Below are positions 1-4,645 of a stretch of DNA of 5,372 nt, in pieces; position 1 is the stretch's first letter, and each line of letters opens with the position of its first letter. This stretch comes from an uncultured Pyrinomonas sp. Lineage in GTDB: Bacteria > Acidobacteriota > Blastocatellia > Pyrinomonadales > Pyrinomonadaceae. Where the stretch lies: the NCBI GenBank assembly GCA_937135995.1, contig CAKZOF010000081.1, positions 1 to 5,372 on the forward strand. The letters run 5' to 3'. The position numbers were made by a program, and so were the translations under genes. The notes beneath the pieces are model-generated. The model did not search any database and was not told where the DNA came from. It saw only the letters and a program-made list of their open reading frames with translations.

Positions 1-677
1 CCGGGCGAGACCTTCACCGTCGGCAAGCCGCCCTGCCCGGCGCGCACCAGCTCGCCGGTCAGCAACACTGGATGGGCCGAAACGTAGTAAGCCATCTCGC
101 GAAACGCGCCGCCCTTTTCGATGGGATACTCAACCACCAAAGGCGCTAAATGGTGGCCCGTCACAATATCGGTTATCTCGACCGCTGTGTTGACGTAGTT
201 CGGCCTAATGATGCGCACGCGGACCAACTTCCCACTTGCGGTCGGAACGGTGGTTTCTGCTCCGAGCGTCAGAAACGTCTGTTTCGGCAACGTGATCAGA
301 TGCAACTGTGATGTCGCCGGATCGTAAGCTGCAAGCGTCACGAAGAGGGTCGAAGCGCTCCCCGCCGCCGCAAGCACGGGCCGAGAGCGCAGCAAACGTC
401 GGGCTTCCTCGAGCTTGTTCTTCACCTTGCCGTACGGCAACGGTTGAACGGGTTGCGGCGGTGCTGGCATGACGGTCGGCACAACGCCATCGGTCGAAGT
501 ACCGGGAATCGGCGGCGCGTTCTGGGCGGGCGGTGGCGTCGGCGAAGGCGCGCCGACGATTCGCGGTCTCGTCGCCGAGGGAAGGGGCCTGATTTGGTCG
601 CCGGAAGTCTGCGCGGGCGTCTTCAACGCGGAGACCAAAAGGCCACAGATGAAAAGCAACGTCCTCGATTTCTTCAT
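1..677 (-). CDS. Exported protein of unknown function with proline-rich linker (3' part beyond window)
   Basis: I do not recognise this family. The reading frame is open from an ATG at 677 to the left edge: 225 complete codons, with the C-terminus missing. Residues 1-24 form a classic signal peptide: basic MKKSR, a hydrophobic core LLFICGLLVSAL, then a TPAQ cleavage region. It should therefore be secreted or periplasmic. Residues about 32-81 are very rich in Pro, Ala and Thr and look like a flexible linker. Residues about 84-98 are a charged helix (KVKNKLEEARRLL). From about 108 onward there are alternating hydrophobic strands, including LFVTLAAYDP, KLVRVRIIRP and LVVEYPIEKGGAFREMAYYV, suggesting a beta-rich domain. 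The start is supported by an in-frame TAG at 690-692 with no other start between. There is no good Shine-Dalgarno sequence (GCGTCTCCT precedes the ATG). A promoter candidate lies about 80 bases upstream. That this is a gene is fairly sure; its role is unknown. Confidence 0.8.
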   Translation of the reverse strand, partial: MKKSRTLLFICGLLVSALKTPAQTSGDQIRPLPSATRPRIVGAPSPTPPPAQNAPPIPGTSTDGVVPTVMPAPPQPVQPLPYGKVKNKLEEARRLLRSRPVLAAAGSASTLFVTLAAYDPATSQLHLITLPKQTFLTLGAETTVPTASGKLVRVRIIRPNYVNTAVEITDIVTGHHLAPLVVEYPIEKGGAFREMAYYVSAHPVLLTGELVRAGQGGLPTVKVSP

Positions 678-755
678 AGGAGACGCTTGCTAATTCGAAT
701 TCGTCGGCTGGACCGCTCAAGATCGCAGCTTCGCCTGAGCGAAACCGCAAGATTA

Positions 756-785
756 AGATTCACCGAAAGCTCGGTTGGTTGTCAA
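756..785 (-). promoter_or_regulatory. Candidate sigma70-type promoter for the exported protein gene
   Basis: On the minus strand a perfect -35 box TTGACA (785-780) is followed after 18 bases by GAATCT (761-756), a weak -10 that keeps the important A2 and T6. Transcription would start near 749 and give a leader of about 72 bases before the ATG at 677. The -35 box lies inside an 11-base inverted repeat, GGTTG-T-CAACC (777-787), which could be a repressor site. This is inferred from sequence only. Confidence 0.4.
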
Positions 786-822
786 CCCTTTTTTCTCCGG
801 CGGCTGGAAAAGAGCGCCTAGA

Positions 823-921
823 CCAACAGGCACAAGTCAAGACTTCAACATTCTCCCCAACGCATCGAAGAGTTCGTGGAGCTCGCCGACAGGCACGGGT
901 TGAAACTTCAACTCGCTCTCC
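823..921 (-). repeat. Diverged two-copy direct repeat, period 63-65 bases
   Basis: Bases 823-856 and 886-921 align with about 26 matches in 34 aligned positions and one 2-base gap. The shared words are ACAGGCAC, ACTTCAAC and TCTCC, read on the plus strand. On the minus strand the upstream copy lies within the reading frame that ends at 837. The downstream copy runs over and past that stop. The pattern suggests an old tandem duplication of a gene end, but the similarity is modest and chance is not excluded. Confidence 0.35.
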
Positions 922-995
922 GAGCTTTGGGGGAAGCCTCCCCGGTCGTCGAAAGCGCGGTTGCTCGTCGTTCCCCGCGCTCGACGCCGAGCCAC
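837..995 (-). CDS. Possible small protein or gene remnant, 52 aa, GTG start
   Basis: This frame reads from a GTG at 995 to TGA at 837. Its C-terminal half looks like genuine protein: SELKFQPVPVGELHELFDAL, then GRMLKS and a stop, with a clean amphipathic helix. The N-terminal half (VARRRARGTTSNR) looks like non-coding GC-rich sequence. There is no Shine-Dalgarno sequence before the GTG and no ATG in frame upstream. A stop (TGA) in the same frame overlaps the end of the 458-residue gene, so this cannot be a longer gene without a frameshift. A GGAGG lies at about 1024-1028 with no suitable start behind it. The ORF may be a true short gene, or the tail of a gene whose beginning was lost. No family is recognised. 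Confidence 0.3.
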   Translation of the reverse strand: MARRRARGTTSNRAFDDRGGFPQSSESELKFQPVPVGELHELFDALGRMLKS

Positions 996-1048
996 TCGTT
1001 GGCGCGGCGAGTGCCCTGCTTTTCGCCTCCGAAACGCCGATGGGCACT

Positions 1049-2425
1049 TCAGAGATCACGCAGCTTACCGGCCACCGCGCCGAGCGCCGATTCAGTCGCG
1101 TCGCGCAACGCGCCGACGCGCTGCGTCATGCGAAAGCGCGTCCAGATCAACTGGCCCACGCTCAAGCCCAAACTCCCGTCCAACTCGCTCAACTCGGCGA
1201 CCAGCGCGCGTTGCGCGGCGCGGTCAAAGGCGTGGCGCAGTTCGGCTGGAGCTGACTCCAGCCCTTCGACGAGCACAACTTCGCCTGCCGCTTGACGGCG
1301 CGCGTAGTCGCGCAGCTTGGAACGCGCTTCGCCGCTGATCTTGCCTGTCGAGACGACGACCAGATGCATCGCTTCGTGTTCAATCGCGAGATCCAAGGTG
1401 CGACGTGCATGAGCGAGCGTGAAATCACCATCGTGCAAGTGAAGCAGAAATAATTCCGCATGGACGCCGACCATCGCCAGCGCGTCGCCTTCAGGCGTGA
1501 GCATGATGGCCGTCTGTTCATCGCGCACGCCCAGTTCGTGCAACAGCAGACGTGCGCGCACCGCCAGCCACGCGCCGCCATCGAGTAAATTGCGAGCTTG
1601 ATCGGTCAAGGCGACCCGTTCTTCCACCTTTTCGTCGGCGACGGCTGCGCCGCACTCGCTGCACACAGCGTTGCTCGTCAAGATCAGTTCGAGCGCTTCG
1701 GGCGACGGCAAGCGAAAGAGCGCACGCCCCTCGCGTCGGCAAACCACCGCCACCTCGCGCCGCAGCAGTCCGGCCTCGGTCAAACGACCAAGCAAGTTTT
1801 CGTCCACGCGATCGCCGAGCGGCGCGGCTGCGGGCCCTTCGGCTTGCACCTCGCGCATCCGCCGGAGCAAACGGCGCGTCTCTTCGTCCGCCAGAAGGTC
1901 CGTCGCTTGCAGAGGCATCCCGCTCAATCGAATTCGGCTTGCTTCAGCCCGTTCGACGAAACGCTCCCAGCCGCGCCCGAAACGCGGCTCGATCCTCCGC
2001 CAGCCGCTCGCCTCCACAAGCGGCGCGCCGCTTGCCTGCCGCATGTTGTCGAGCGCTTCGTCGATCTTCTGGCAGAAATCGTCCAGCGCCACCGATTGCT
2101 CCGTGCTCGCGTTGGTGTAAACGACGCCGGCCTTTGTTCCGGCGTCGCGTCCTTCGGGGCCGAAGATCAGAAAAAGAACGGCATCACGCAAAAAGAACAG
2201 GTCGCCGCGAACGTATGGCTCGCCTCTTTCGGCTTCCATCCACGCCGCGATGGCCCGCTCCATCTCACGAACGCGCGTCGGGCCGGAAAGGGCGACTTCG
2301 AAACACCGTGCCCGCGCTGACCGGATCAACGGCACGAACCCCATCTCCTGCAAACGGTCCAGCAGCAGAAGCCGCGTCGCTCCATCCGCCTTGTGCTCCG
2401 ACACGCGACTCTCGAAGTAGATCAT
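1049..2425 (-). CDS. Unrecognised 458-aa protein; possible winged helix, CxxC motif and nuclease-like C-terminal domain
   Basis: No family name can be given with confidence. No signal peptide or membrane segment is seen, so it is probably cytoplasmic. Residues 1-130 are mixed alpha/beta (LLLLDRLQEMGF, then DLFFLRDAVLFLIFGPEG). Residues 150-195 are helical and rich in Arg and Glu. Residues about 207-240 (ENLLGRLTEAGLL...ALFRLPS) could be a winged helix. They are followed by CSECG (C255, C258), a single CxxC without a clear second pair. Residues about 285-390 (WLAVRARLLLHELGV, AELFLLHLHDGDFTLAHARR, MHLVVVSTGKISGEA) recall the core of restriction-nuclease-like domains, but I see no complete PD-(D/E)xK motif, so activity is doubtful. 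I chose the ATG at 2425 because GGAGG lies 9 bases upstream; an in-frame ATG at 2458 has no such site. The reverse strand carries a long Arg/Pro-rich shadow frame. The gene stands alone, divergent from the peptidase gene. Confidence 0.8.
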   Translation of the reverse strand: MIYFESRVSEHKADGATRLLLLDRLQEMGFVPLIRSARARCFEVALSGPTRVREMERAIAAWMEAERGEPYVRGDLFFLRDAVLFLIFGPEGRDAGTKAGVVYTNASTEQSVALDDFCQKIDEALDNMRQASGAPLVEASGWRRIEPRFGRGWERFVERAEASRIRLSGMPLQATDLLADEETRRLLRRMREVQAEGPAAAPLGDRVDENLLGRLTEAGLLRREVAVVCRREGRALFRLPSPEALELILTSNAVCSECGAAVADEKVEERVALTDQARNLLDGGAWLAVRARLLLHELGVRDEQTAIMLTPEGDALAMVGVHAELFLLHLHDGDFTLAHARRTLDLAIEHEAMHLVVVSTGKISGEARSKLRDYARRQAAGEVVLVEGLESAPAELRHAFDRAAQRALVAELSELDGSLGLSVGQLIWTRFRMTQRVGALRDATESALGAVAGKLRDL

Positions 2426-2641
2426 GGTCGCATCCCTCCCCTCGGTGCGGCTGGCCATGCTATCACGCTTCGCCGAGAAAGAGCCAGAGGAGCCCCCACA
2501 CCGAACAAAGCCGCTTCCGGCGAAAAACGTACCAGCAACGGCTAGCCGAGACGATGAGATTGAAGTCATGCCGCAACCGAACCGCTCCGCAAGGGACGAA
2601 GTATCGACAATGGCTGGTCGTCGCCCGATGAAGGGGCCCCC

Positions 2642-2680
2642 AACCTTTCGGCCATTTTGACACACTGAACCTTTCGGCCA
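2642..2680. repeat. Two identical 13-bp direct repeats, 26 bp apart; possible operator
   Basis: AACCTTTCGGCCA occurs at 2642-2654 and again, without mismatch, at 2668-2680. The 26-base period is about two and a half helical turns. The repeats cover the -35 box and start region of a weak minus-strand promoter candidate, the layout expected for a repressor that binds two half-sites in tandem. Binding is inferred. Confidence 0.45.
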
Positions 2681-2681
2681 A
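2654..2681 (-). promoter_or_regulatory. Weak candidate promoter for the 458-aa protein gene
   Basis: On the minus strand TTGGCC (2681-2676; 4 of 6 consensus bases) is followed after 16 bases by CAAAAT (2659-2654; 4 of 6). Transcription would start near 2647 and leave a leader of about 220 bases, longer than usual. The match is modest, but the 13-bp repeats sit exactly over it. Confidence 0.25.
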
Positions 2682-2781
2682 GAGCCTCGTTTAAGCGCTA
2701 TCCCCTTCAGTTTCACTGATTTAGAGCTTATGTGGCACAGCCCTTGGCGACGCTCGCTTTTGATTCACTAGCAGATTTCGG

Positions 2782-2795
2782 TGTGATTCATCACA
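2782..2795. promoter_or_regulatory. Palindromic candidate operator TGTGAT-TC-ATCACA
   Basis: A perfect 6-base inverted repeat with a 2-base centre lies just upstream of the plus-strand promoter. Its centre is about 60 bases before the predicted transcription start, a classic activator position. The half-sites resemble those of CRP/FNR-family regulators (TGTGA/TCACA), but they are two bases closer together than the usual CRP site. TCACA occurs again at 2802-2806, 11 bases after the first. The regulator is not identifiable. Confidence 0.35.
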
Positions 2796-2813
2796 AAACG
2801 GTCACATTGCTTG

Positions 2814-2842
2814 TTGCGTGTCGGCTTCGGACGGCGTAGAAT
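2814..2842 (+). promoter_or_regulatory. Candidate sigma70-type promoter of the NlpC/P60 gene
   Basis: TTGCGT (2814-2819) is followed after exactly 17 bases by TAGAAT (2837-2842), a -10 matching 5 of 6 consensus bases. The -35 is weak (only TTG conserved), which fits the need for an activator at the upstream palindrome. The start would be near 2849, immediately before a stem-loop GCTGCG-TCAG-CGCAGC (2851-2866) that could shield the 5' end of the transcript. Confidence 0.4.
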
Positions 2843-2900
2843 CCCGCCCCGCTGCGTCAGCGCAGCACCCTTCCTCACGCAGTTAAAAATTTGGATCGAG

Positions 2901-2918
2901 AGGAGGTGACCGAAGGTT
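2901..2918 (+). promoter_or_regulatory. Strong Shine-Dalgarno sequence with possible spacer hairpin
   Basis: AGGAGGTGA (2901-2909) is a nine-base complement to the usual 16S 3' end, but it ends 14 bases before the ATG at 2924, too far for normal use. Between them GACC-GAA-GGTT (2908-2918) could form a 4-pair hairpin including one G-U pair, which would bring the site to about 5 bases from the ATG. Alternatively GAAGG at 2912-2916, with a 7-base spacing, serves as a plain weaker site. Confidence 0.4.
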
Positions 2919-2923
2919 CCCCT

Positions 2924-3502
2924 ATGATCTTTGGAAGATCGCTCCCCTGCGTCCTGGTTGGGTTGTTTATCGCGTTGACTTCGGCCAACGCGCAAGATGT
3001 GAGGCCACGTCGCGTTGCTGAAACGATTTCGGCAAGCGGCGTGCGAACCTTGACGACGGATCCGTTCAGCGTCCTTCTCCCGGCTGTTCCTGCCCCCTCG
3101 TTCAAAGGGCTGACAGCCATCTCGTTGAAGCAGTTGCTGTTGTCGGAAATCGATCACCGGCTCGGCGCGCCCTACGTTTACGGCGCTTCCGGCCCGCGCA
3201 GCTTCGATTGTTCTGGCTTCGTCTGGAGCGTCTTTCAAGCTGTCGGCATCAGCTTCGAACGAAGCAGCGCGCGCACGCTCTGGCTACGCTTTGAGCCGGT
3301 GCCGCCCGGCGAGGAATACCAGTTCGGCACGCTCGTCTTCTTCAACAATTTGACGCACGTCGGCATCGTGGCCGATGAGCACGGATTCTTTCATGCCTCG
3401 CGTTCGCAAGGCGTAACCTACTCGCCGTTCAACGACTACTGGCTGGATCGGTTGGATGGTTTCCGCCGCGTTCCGGCAGCGTCGCTGCAACTAGCGGAAT
3501 AG
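2924..3502 (+). CDS. Secreted NlpC/P60-family cysteine peptidase (peptidoglycan hydrolase)
   Basis: The product is a 192-residue enzyme of the NlpC/P60 family, which cleaves peptide stems of cell-wall peptidoglycan, typically between D-Glu and diaminopimelate. Residues 1-23 are a signal peptide (MIFGRSLPCVLVGLFIALTSANA, cleaved before QDV), so it acts outside the cytoplasm. Residues about 24-65 are a linker without an SH3 or LysM domain. The catalytic domain spans about 66-182: LGAPYVYGASGPRSFDCSGF carries the nucleophile Cys96, THVGIV carries His145, and FFHAS carries His157 as the third polar residue. The family's usual GDLVFF appears as GTLVFF. Its size suits a minimal secreted hydrolase. 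The in-frame upstream TTG and GTG codons would add an acidic stretch ahead of the signal peptide, so the ATG is preferred. It is a single gene, with its own promoter and a terminator 30 bases after the stop. The exact bond cleaved cannot be read from sequence. Confidence 0.93.
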   Translation: MIFGRSLPCVLVGLFIALTSANAQDVRPRRVAETISASGVRTLTTDPFSVLLPAVPAPSFKGLTAISLKQLLLSEIDHRLGAPYVYGASGPRSFDCSGFVWSVFQAVGISFERSSARTLWLRFEPVPPGEEYQFGTLVFFNNLTHVGIVADEHGFFHASRSQGVTYSPFNDYWLDRLDGFRRVPAASLQLAE

Positions 3503-3532
3503 GAAACACTGAAGATGACGCGAAGTTTTCGG

Positions 3533-3568
3533 GACGCAAGAAGCGGTGTTTCTTGCGTCTTCGTCTTT
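3533..3568 (+). terminator. Rho-independent terminator after the NlpC/P60 gene
   Basis: A perfect 10-pair stem GACGCAAGAA (3533-3542) / TTCTTGCGTC (3550-3559) encloses a 7-base loop and is followed by the T-rich TTCGTCTTT. It begins 30 bases after the peptidase stop. It lies between convergent genes and could also stop transcripts arriving from the minus-strand gene at 3620, though the tail on that side is poor in T. Confidence 0.7.
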
Positions 3569-3619
3569 GCGCCACGGTCCTTAGCGCTGGCGCGTCTTTT
3601 CAAGCTCCCACGGCGCTCG

Positions 3620-3835
3620 TCATTTTGGCGGGACGAAGCCGGCCCGGTGCTCGTTGTCGCGCGCTTCCCACACGGCGACGATCTTATCCAGAGCAACGTA
3701 GCAAACGCGGCCATCGCAATCTTTCAAGCGAAGCACACGGCCGTCGACGGCGAGCACTTCGCCGCGCACGTTTGCCATGCCCAAACAAGCGATGTCAACC
3801 TTCTTGCCGATGAATTGCGCTAGAAGCTCGTTCAT
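3620..3835 (-). CDS. Small MM0924-like (SH3/Sm-like barrel) protein, 71 aa
   Basis: This short protein looks like the MM0924 family of small beta-barrel proteins found in archaea and some bacteria; the match is from memory of the pattern FIGKKVDI...RGEVLAVDGRVLRLKD...GRVCYVALDKIVAVWE. The spacing of short strands (residues 8-16, 22-29, 32-39, 42-49, 51-57) fits a five-stranded barrel like SH3 or Sm folds, followed by a disordered basic tail (58-71). No biochemical role is known to me, and there is no signal peptide, so it should be cytoplasmic. Three cysteines (C17, C40, C45) are notable in so small a protein. An AAGGAG lies upstream of the ATG but about 13 bases away, a little far. It lies on the same strand as the YkgJ-like gene, 187 bases downstream of it, so co-transcription is possible but a stem-loop lies between. 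Confidence 0.8.
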   Translation of the reverse strand: MNELLAQFIGKKVDIACLGMANVRGEVLAVDGRVLRLKDCDGRVCYVALDKIVAVWEARDNEHRAGFVPPK

Positions 3836-3901
3836 CCCTGCTTTCGATCTCCTTCCAGAATCGTCGGTCGCGCGCTTTGGACAAACGGGCCACTGCTTAC
3901 G

Positions 3902-3922
3902 AGCGGCGGCGAGCCCGCCGCT
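3902..3922 (-). terminator. GC-rich stem-loop downstream of the YkgJ-like gene, possible terminator
   Basis: AGCGGCGG (3902-3909) and CCGCCGCT (3915-3922) form a perfect 8-pair stem with a 5-base loop. It begins 6 bases after the stop at 3929 of the duplicated gene end, where a terminator would be expected for a minus-strand gene. There is no T-tract after it on either strand, so intrinsic termination is uncertain. Confidence 0.35.
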
Positions 3923-3928
3923 TCAGGT

Positions 3929-3997
3929 TCAACTAGATTGATGACGCGAACCGAGCTGATGCCGCCCGTCGTTTCGCTTGTTGAAGGTAGAAGCGAT
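3929..3997 (-). pseudogene. Remnant C-terminal end of a lost second copy of the YkgJ-like gene
   Basis: Read on the minus strand, this stretch encodes TFNKRNDGRHQLGSRHQSS and then TGA at 3929. It matches the end of the intact neighbour, TFNGNRNNGRH followed by TAG. The DNA homology continues past the neighbour's stop: GCTCGGTTCGCGTC follows both copies. The copies differ by a 3-base (one codon) gap and several substitutions, and CAG here corresponds to the stop TAG in the neighbour. No start codon or further homologous coding sequence lies upstream. Codon-sized change suggests both ends were once translated, so I read it as a fragment of a deleted tandem paralog, or an old local duplication. 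Confidence 0.5.
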
Positions 3998-4059
3998 CAA
4001 TCGTCCGAGGACGCGAACCGAGCTAATGCCGCCCGTTGTTCCTGTTTCCGTTGAAGGTT
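3943..4059. repeat. Direct repeat of a gene end, period 67-70 bases
   Basis: The copies are at 3943-3989 and 4010-4059. They share GACGCGAACCGAGCT, ATGCCGCCCGT and TTGAAGGT. Single changes separate the first blocks, and a 3-base length difference lies between the last two. The second copy covers the stop codon and last codons of the YkgJ-like gene; the first lies in the space downstream. Confidence 0.8.
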
Positions 4060-4439
4060 ATCTGAACGAGCGGCAACACGGCTGGATCGTCCTGTTGCCG
4101 CAGTTCGAATTTGTAGACGTCGTAATACGGGCAACGCACACGTGCCGGATACTCGCGACACACTTGCGGGCGAGCGTGATAGATAGAGCAACCGCGCGTC
4201 CGGCGGTCGAGGAAGATGCAAGCTTGGCCGAAGAGCGGATCGCGCGCTCGCCGCAACACGCGCTCGCCTTCGTAGTGGCGCGTGAACTTTTTGGTCGCCT
4301 CTTCGACCGAAACGGCGAAGTGGCGTGCCAACCGCGCGATGTCGCGCGCCGTCACGGCCACCCGTTCATAGACCGAGCAGCAAAACGCCGGACATTTGGT
4401 GCAATCGTAAAGCGTCCGCCTCTTTCGACCGTTCTTCAT
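4023..4439 (-). CDS. YkgJ-family cysteine-cluster protein (CxxCxxxCC), 138 aa
   Basis: The protein belongs to the YkgJ/CxxCxxCC family, thought to bind zinc or an iron-sulfur cluster; the physiological role is not established. Visible signature: DCTKCPAFCC (C13, C16, C20, C21) near the N-terminus, then ACIFLDRRTRGCSIYHARPQ followed by VCREYP (C74, C84, C94), the typical C-x9-C-x9-C block with RPxxCRxYP, and C103 in VRCPYY. All family cysteines seem present, so it is probably functional. Length is typical. There is no signal peptide, so it should be cytoplasmic. The ATG at 4439 is the only conventional start after an in-frame TGA about 30 bases upstream; the Shine-Dalgarno sequence is poor (AAGGA, 16 bases away). 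TGCTATCTT about 50 bases upstream of the start could be an extended -10 box. The last 11 residues lie in a duplicated segment whose other copy is just downstream. Confidence 0.9.
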   Translation of the reverse strand: MKNGRKRRTLYDCTKCPAFCCSVYERVAVTARDIARLARHFAVSVEEATKKFTRHYEGERVLRRARDPLFGQACIFLDRRTRGCSIYHARPQVCREYPARVRCPYYDVYKFELRQQDDPAVLPLVQITFNGNRNNGRH

Positions 4440-4566
4440 CGCTCGCCCAAAAGCGTCCTTCGGGATGCTCCATCAACTGTTCGGAGAAGATAGCACAAAT
4501 CCGTTCGACATGCTCGCAACCGACCGCCAAGGCTCGAAATTCCAGAAGGCGCGCGCTTATAAACAC
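4366..4566 (-). CDS. Possible small overlapping ORF, 66 aa, GTG start
   Basis: This frame (GTG at 4566 to TGA at 4366) fills most of the space between the CBS protein gene and the YkgJ-like gene and overlaps the latter's start by 74 bases in another frame. Its central part, LEFRALAVGCEHVERICAIF followed by SEQLMEHPEGRFW, is protein-like and helical. The final 20 residues lie in the overlap and look like a shadow. There is no Shine-Dalgarno sequence before the GTG, and no family is recognised. It could equally be non-coding leader sequence. Confidence 0.25.
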   Translation of the reverse strand: MFISARLLEFRALAVGCEHVERICAIFSEQLMEHPEGRFWASDEERSKEADALRLHQMSGVLLLGL

Positions 4567-4645
4567 TTTTCGGGCGCGCGGGGGCGCTGCTCGTCTGTCC
4601 GGCCCCTTGCGCGCCGGAACCGTGTTCGTCTTTCGGCAACTAGTA
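4440..4645. other. Intergenic space between the CBS protein gene and the YkgJ-like gene
   Basis: Apart from the doubtful 66-residue ORF, it contains an interrupted stem-loop on the minus strand, TCCGGC (4618-4613) / GCCGGA (4603-4598) with a 9-base loop and no T-tract. This might mark the end of the upstream transcript. Further along, TGCTATCTT (about 4484-4492, minus strand) resembles an extended -10 element that could drive the YkgJ-like gene. Confidence 0.35.

Larger units (their letters stand above)
678..1048. other. Intergenic region between two minus-strand genes
   Basis: This 371-base stretch has no confidently coding frame. It contains the promoter at 756-785, a diverged direct repeat (823-856 and 886-921), a possible 52-residue minus-strand ORF (837-995), and a small perfect stem-loop GGGGA-AGCC-TCCCC at 930-943. 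The stem-loop could help end transcription of the 458-residue gene upstream, but it has no T-tract. No RNA gene or mobile element is visible. Confidence 0.5.
2426..2923. other. Divergent intergenic/regulatory region of 498 bases
   Basis: This lies between the minus-strand start at 2425 and the plus-strand start at 2924. Frames through it give Arg/Pro/Ser-rich, low-complexity translations and look non-coding. It holds paired 13-bp direct repeats (2642-2680), a weak minus-strand promoter over them, a palindrome (2782-2795), a plus-strand promoter (2814-2842), a leader stem-loop (2851-2866) and a strong Shine-Dalgarno sequence (2901-2909). GGGGCCCC at 2633-2640 is a perfect 8-base palindrome of unknown meaning. 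Bases 2426-2630 show nothing further apart from the ribosome binding site of the 458-residue gene. Confidence 0.5.

Noticed and set aside
205..750. Minus-strand 181-codon frame overlapping the exported protein gene
   Set aside because: It is a shifted frame of the signal-peptide gene, with no signal peptide or domain of its own and a mixed, Arg/Asp-rich translation. The frame starting at 677 is much more protein-like.
823..921. CRISPR-like spacing of repeats
   Set aside because: There are only two copies with many mismatches, no third unit and no cas gene nearby.
779..1338. Plus-strand frames in and beside the 678-1048 gap
   Set aside because: They run across the intergenic space and into the antisense of the 458-residue gene, have Arg/Ser-rich translations, and show no ribosome site.
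1552..2631. Long plus-strand frame (359 codons) opposite the 458-residue gene
   Set aside because: The translation is dominated by Arg, Pro, Ala and Ser with no motif, as expected for an antisense shadow of a GC-rich gene.
2426..2716. Extension of the 458-residue protein upstream to an ATG at 2716 (555 residues)
   Set aside because: The extra 97 residues look non-coding (Ser/Gly/Arg-rich), and the best ribosome binding site belongs to the ATG at 2425.
2891..2923. Earlier TTG start of the NlpC/P60 gene
   Set aside because: It would put an acidic stretch in front of a complete signal peptide and has no ribosome site ahead of it.
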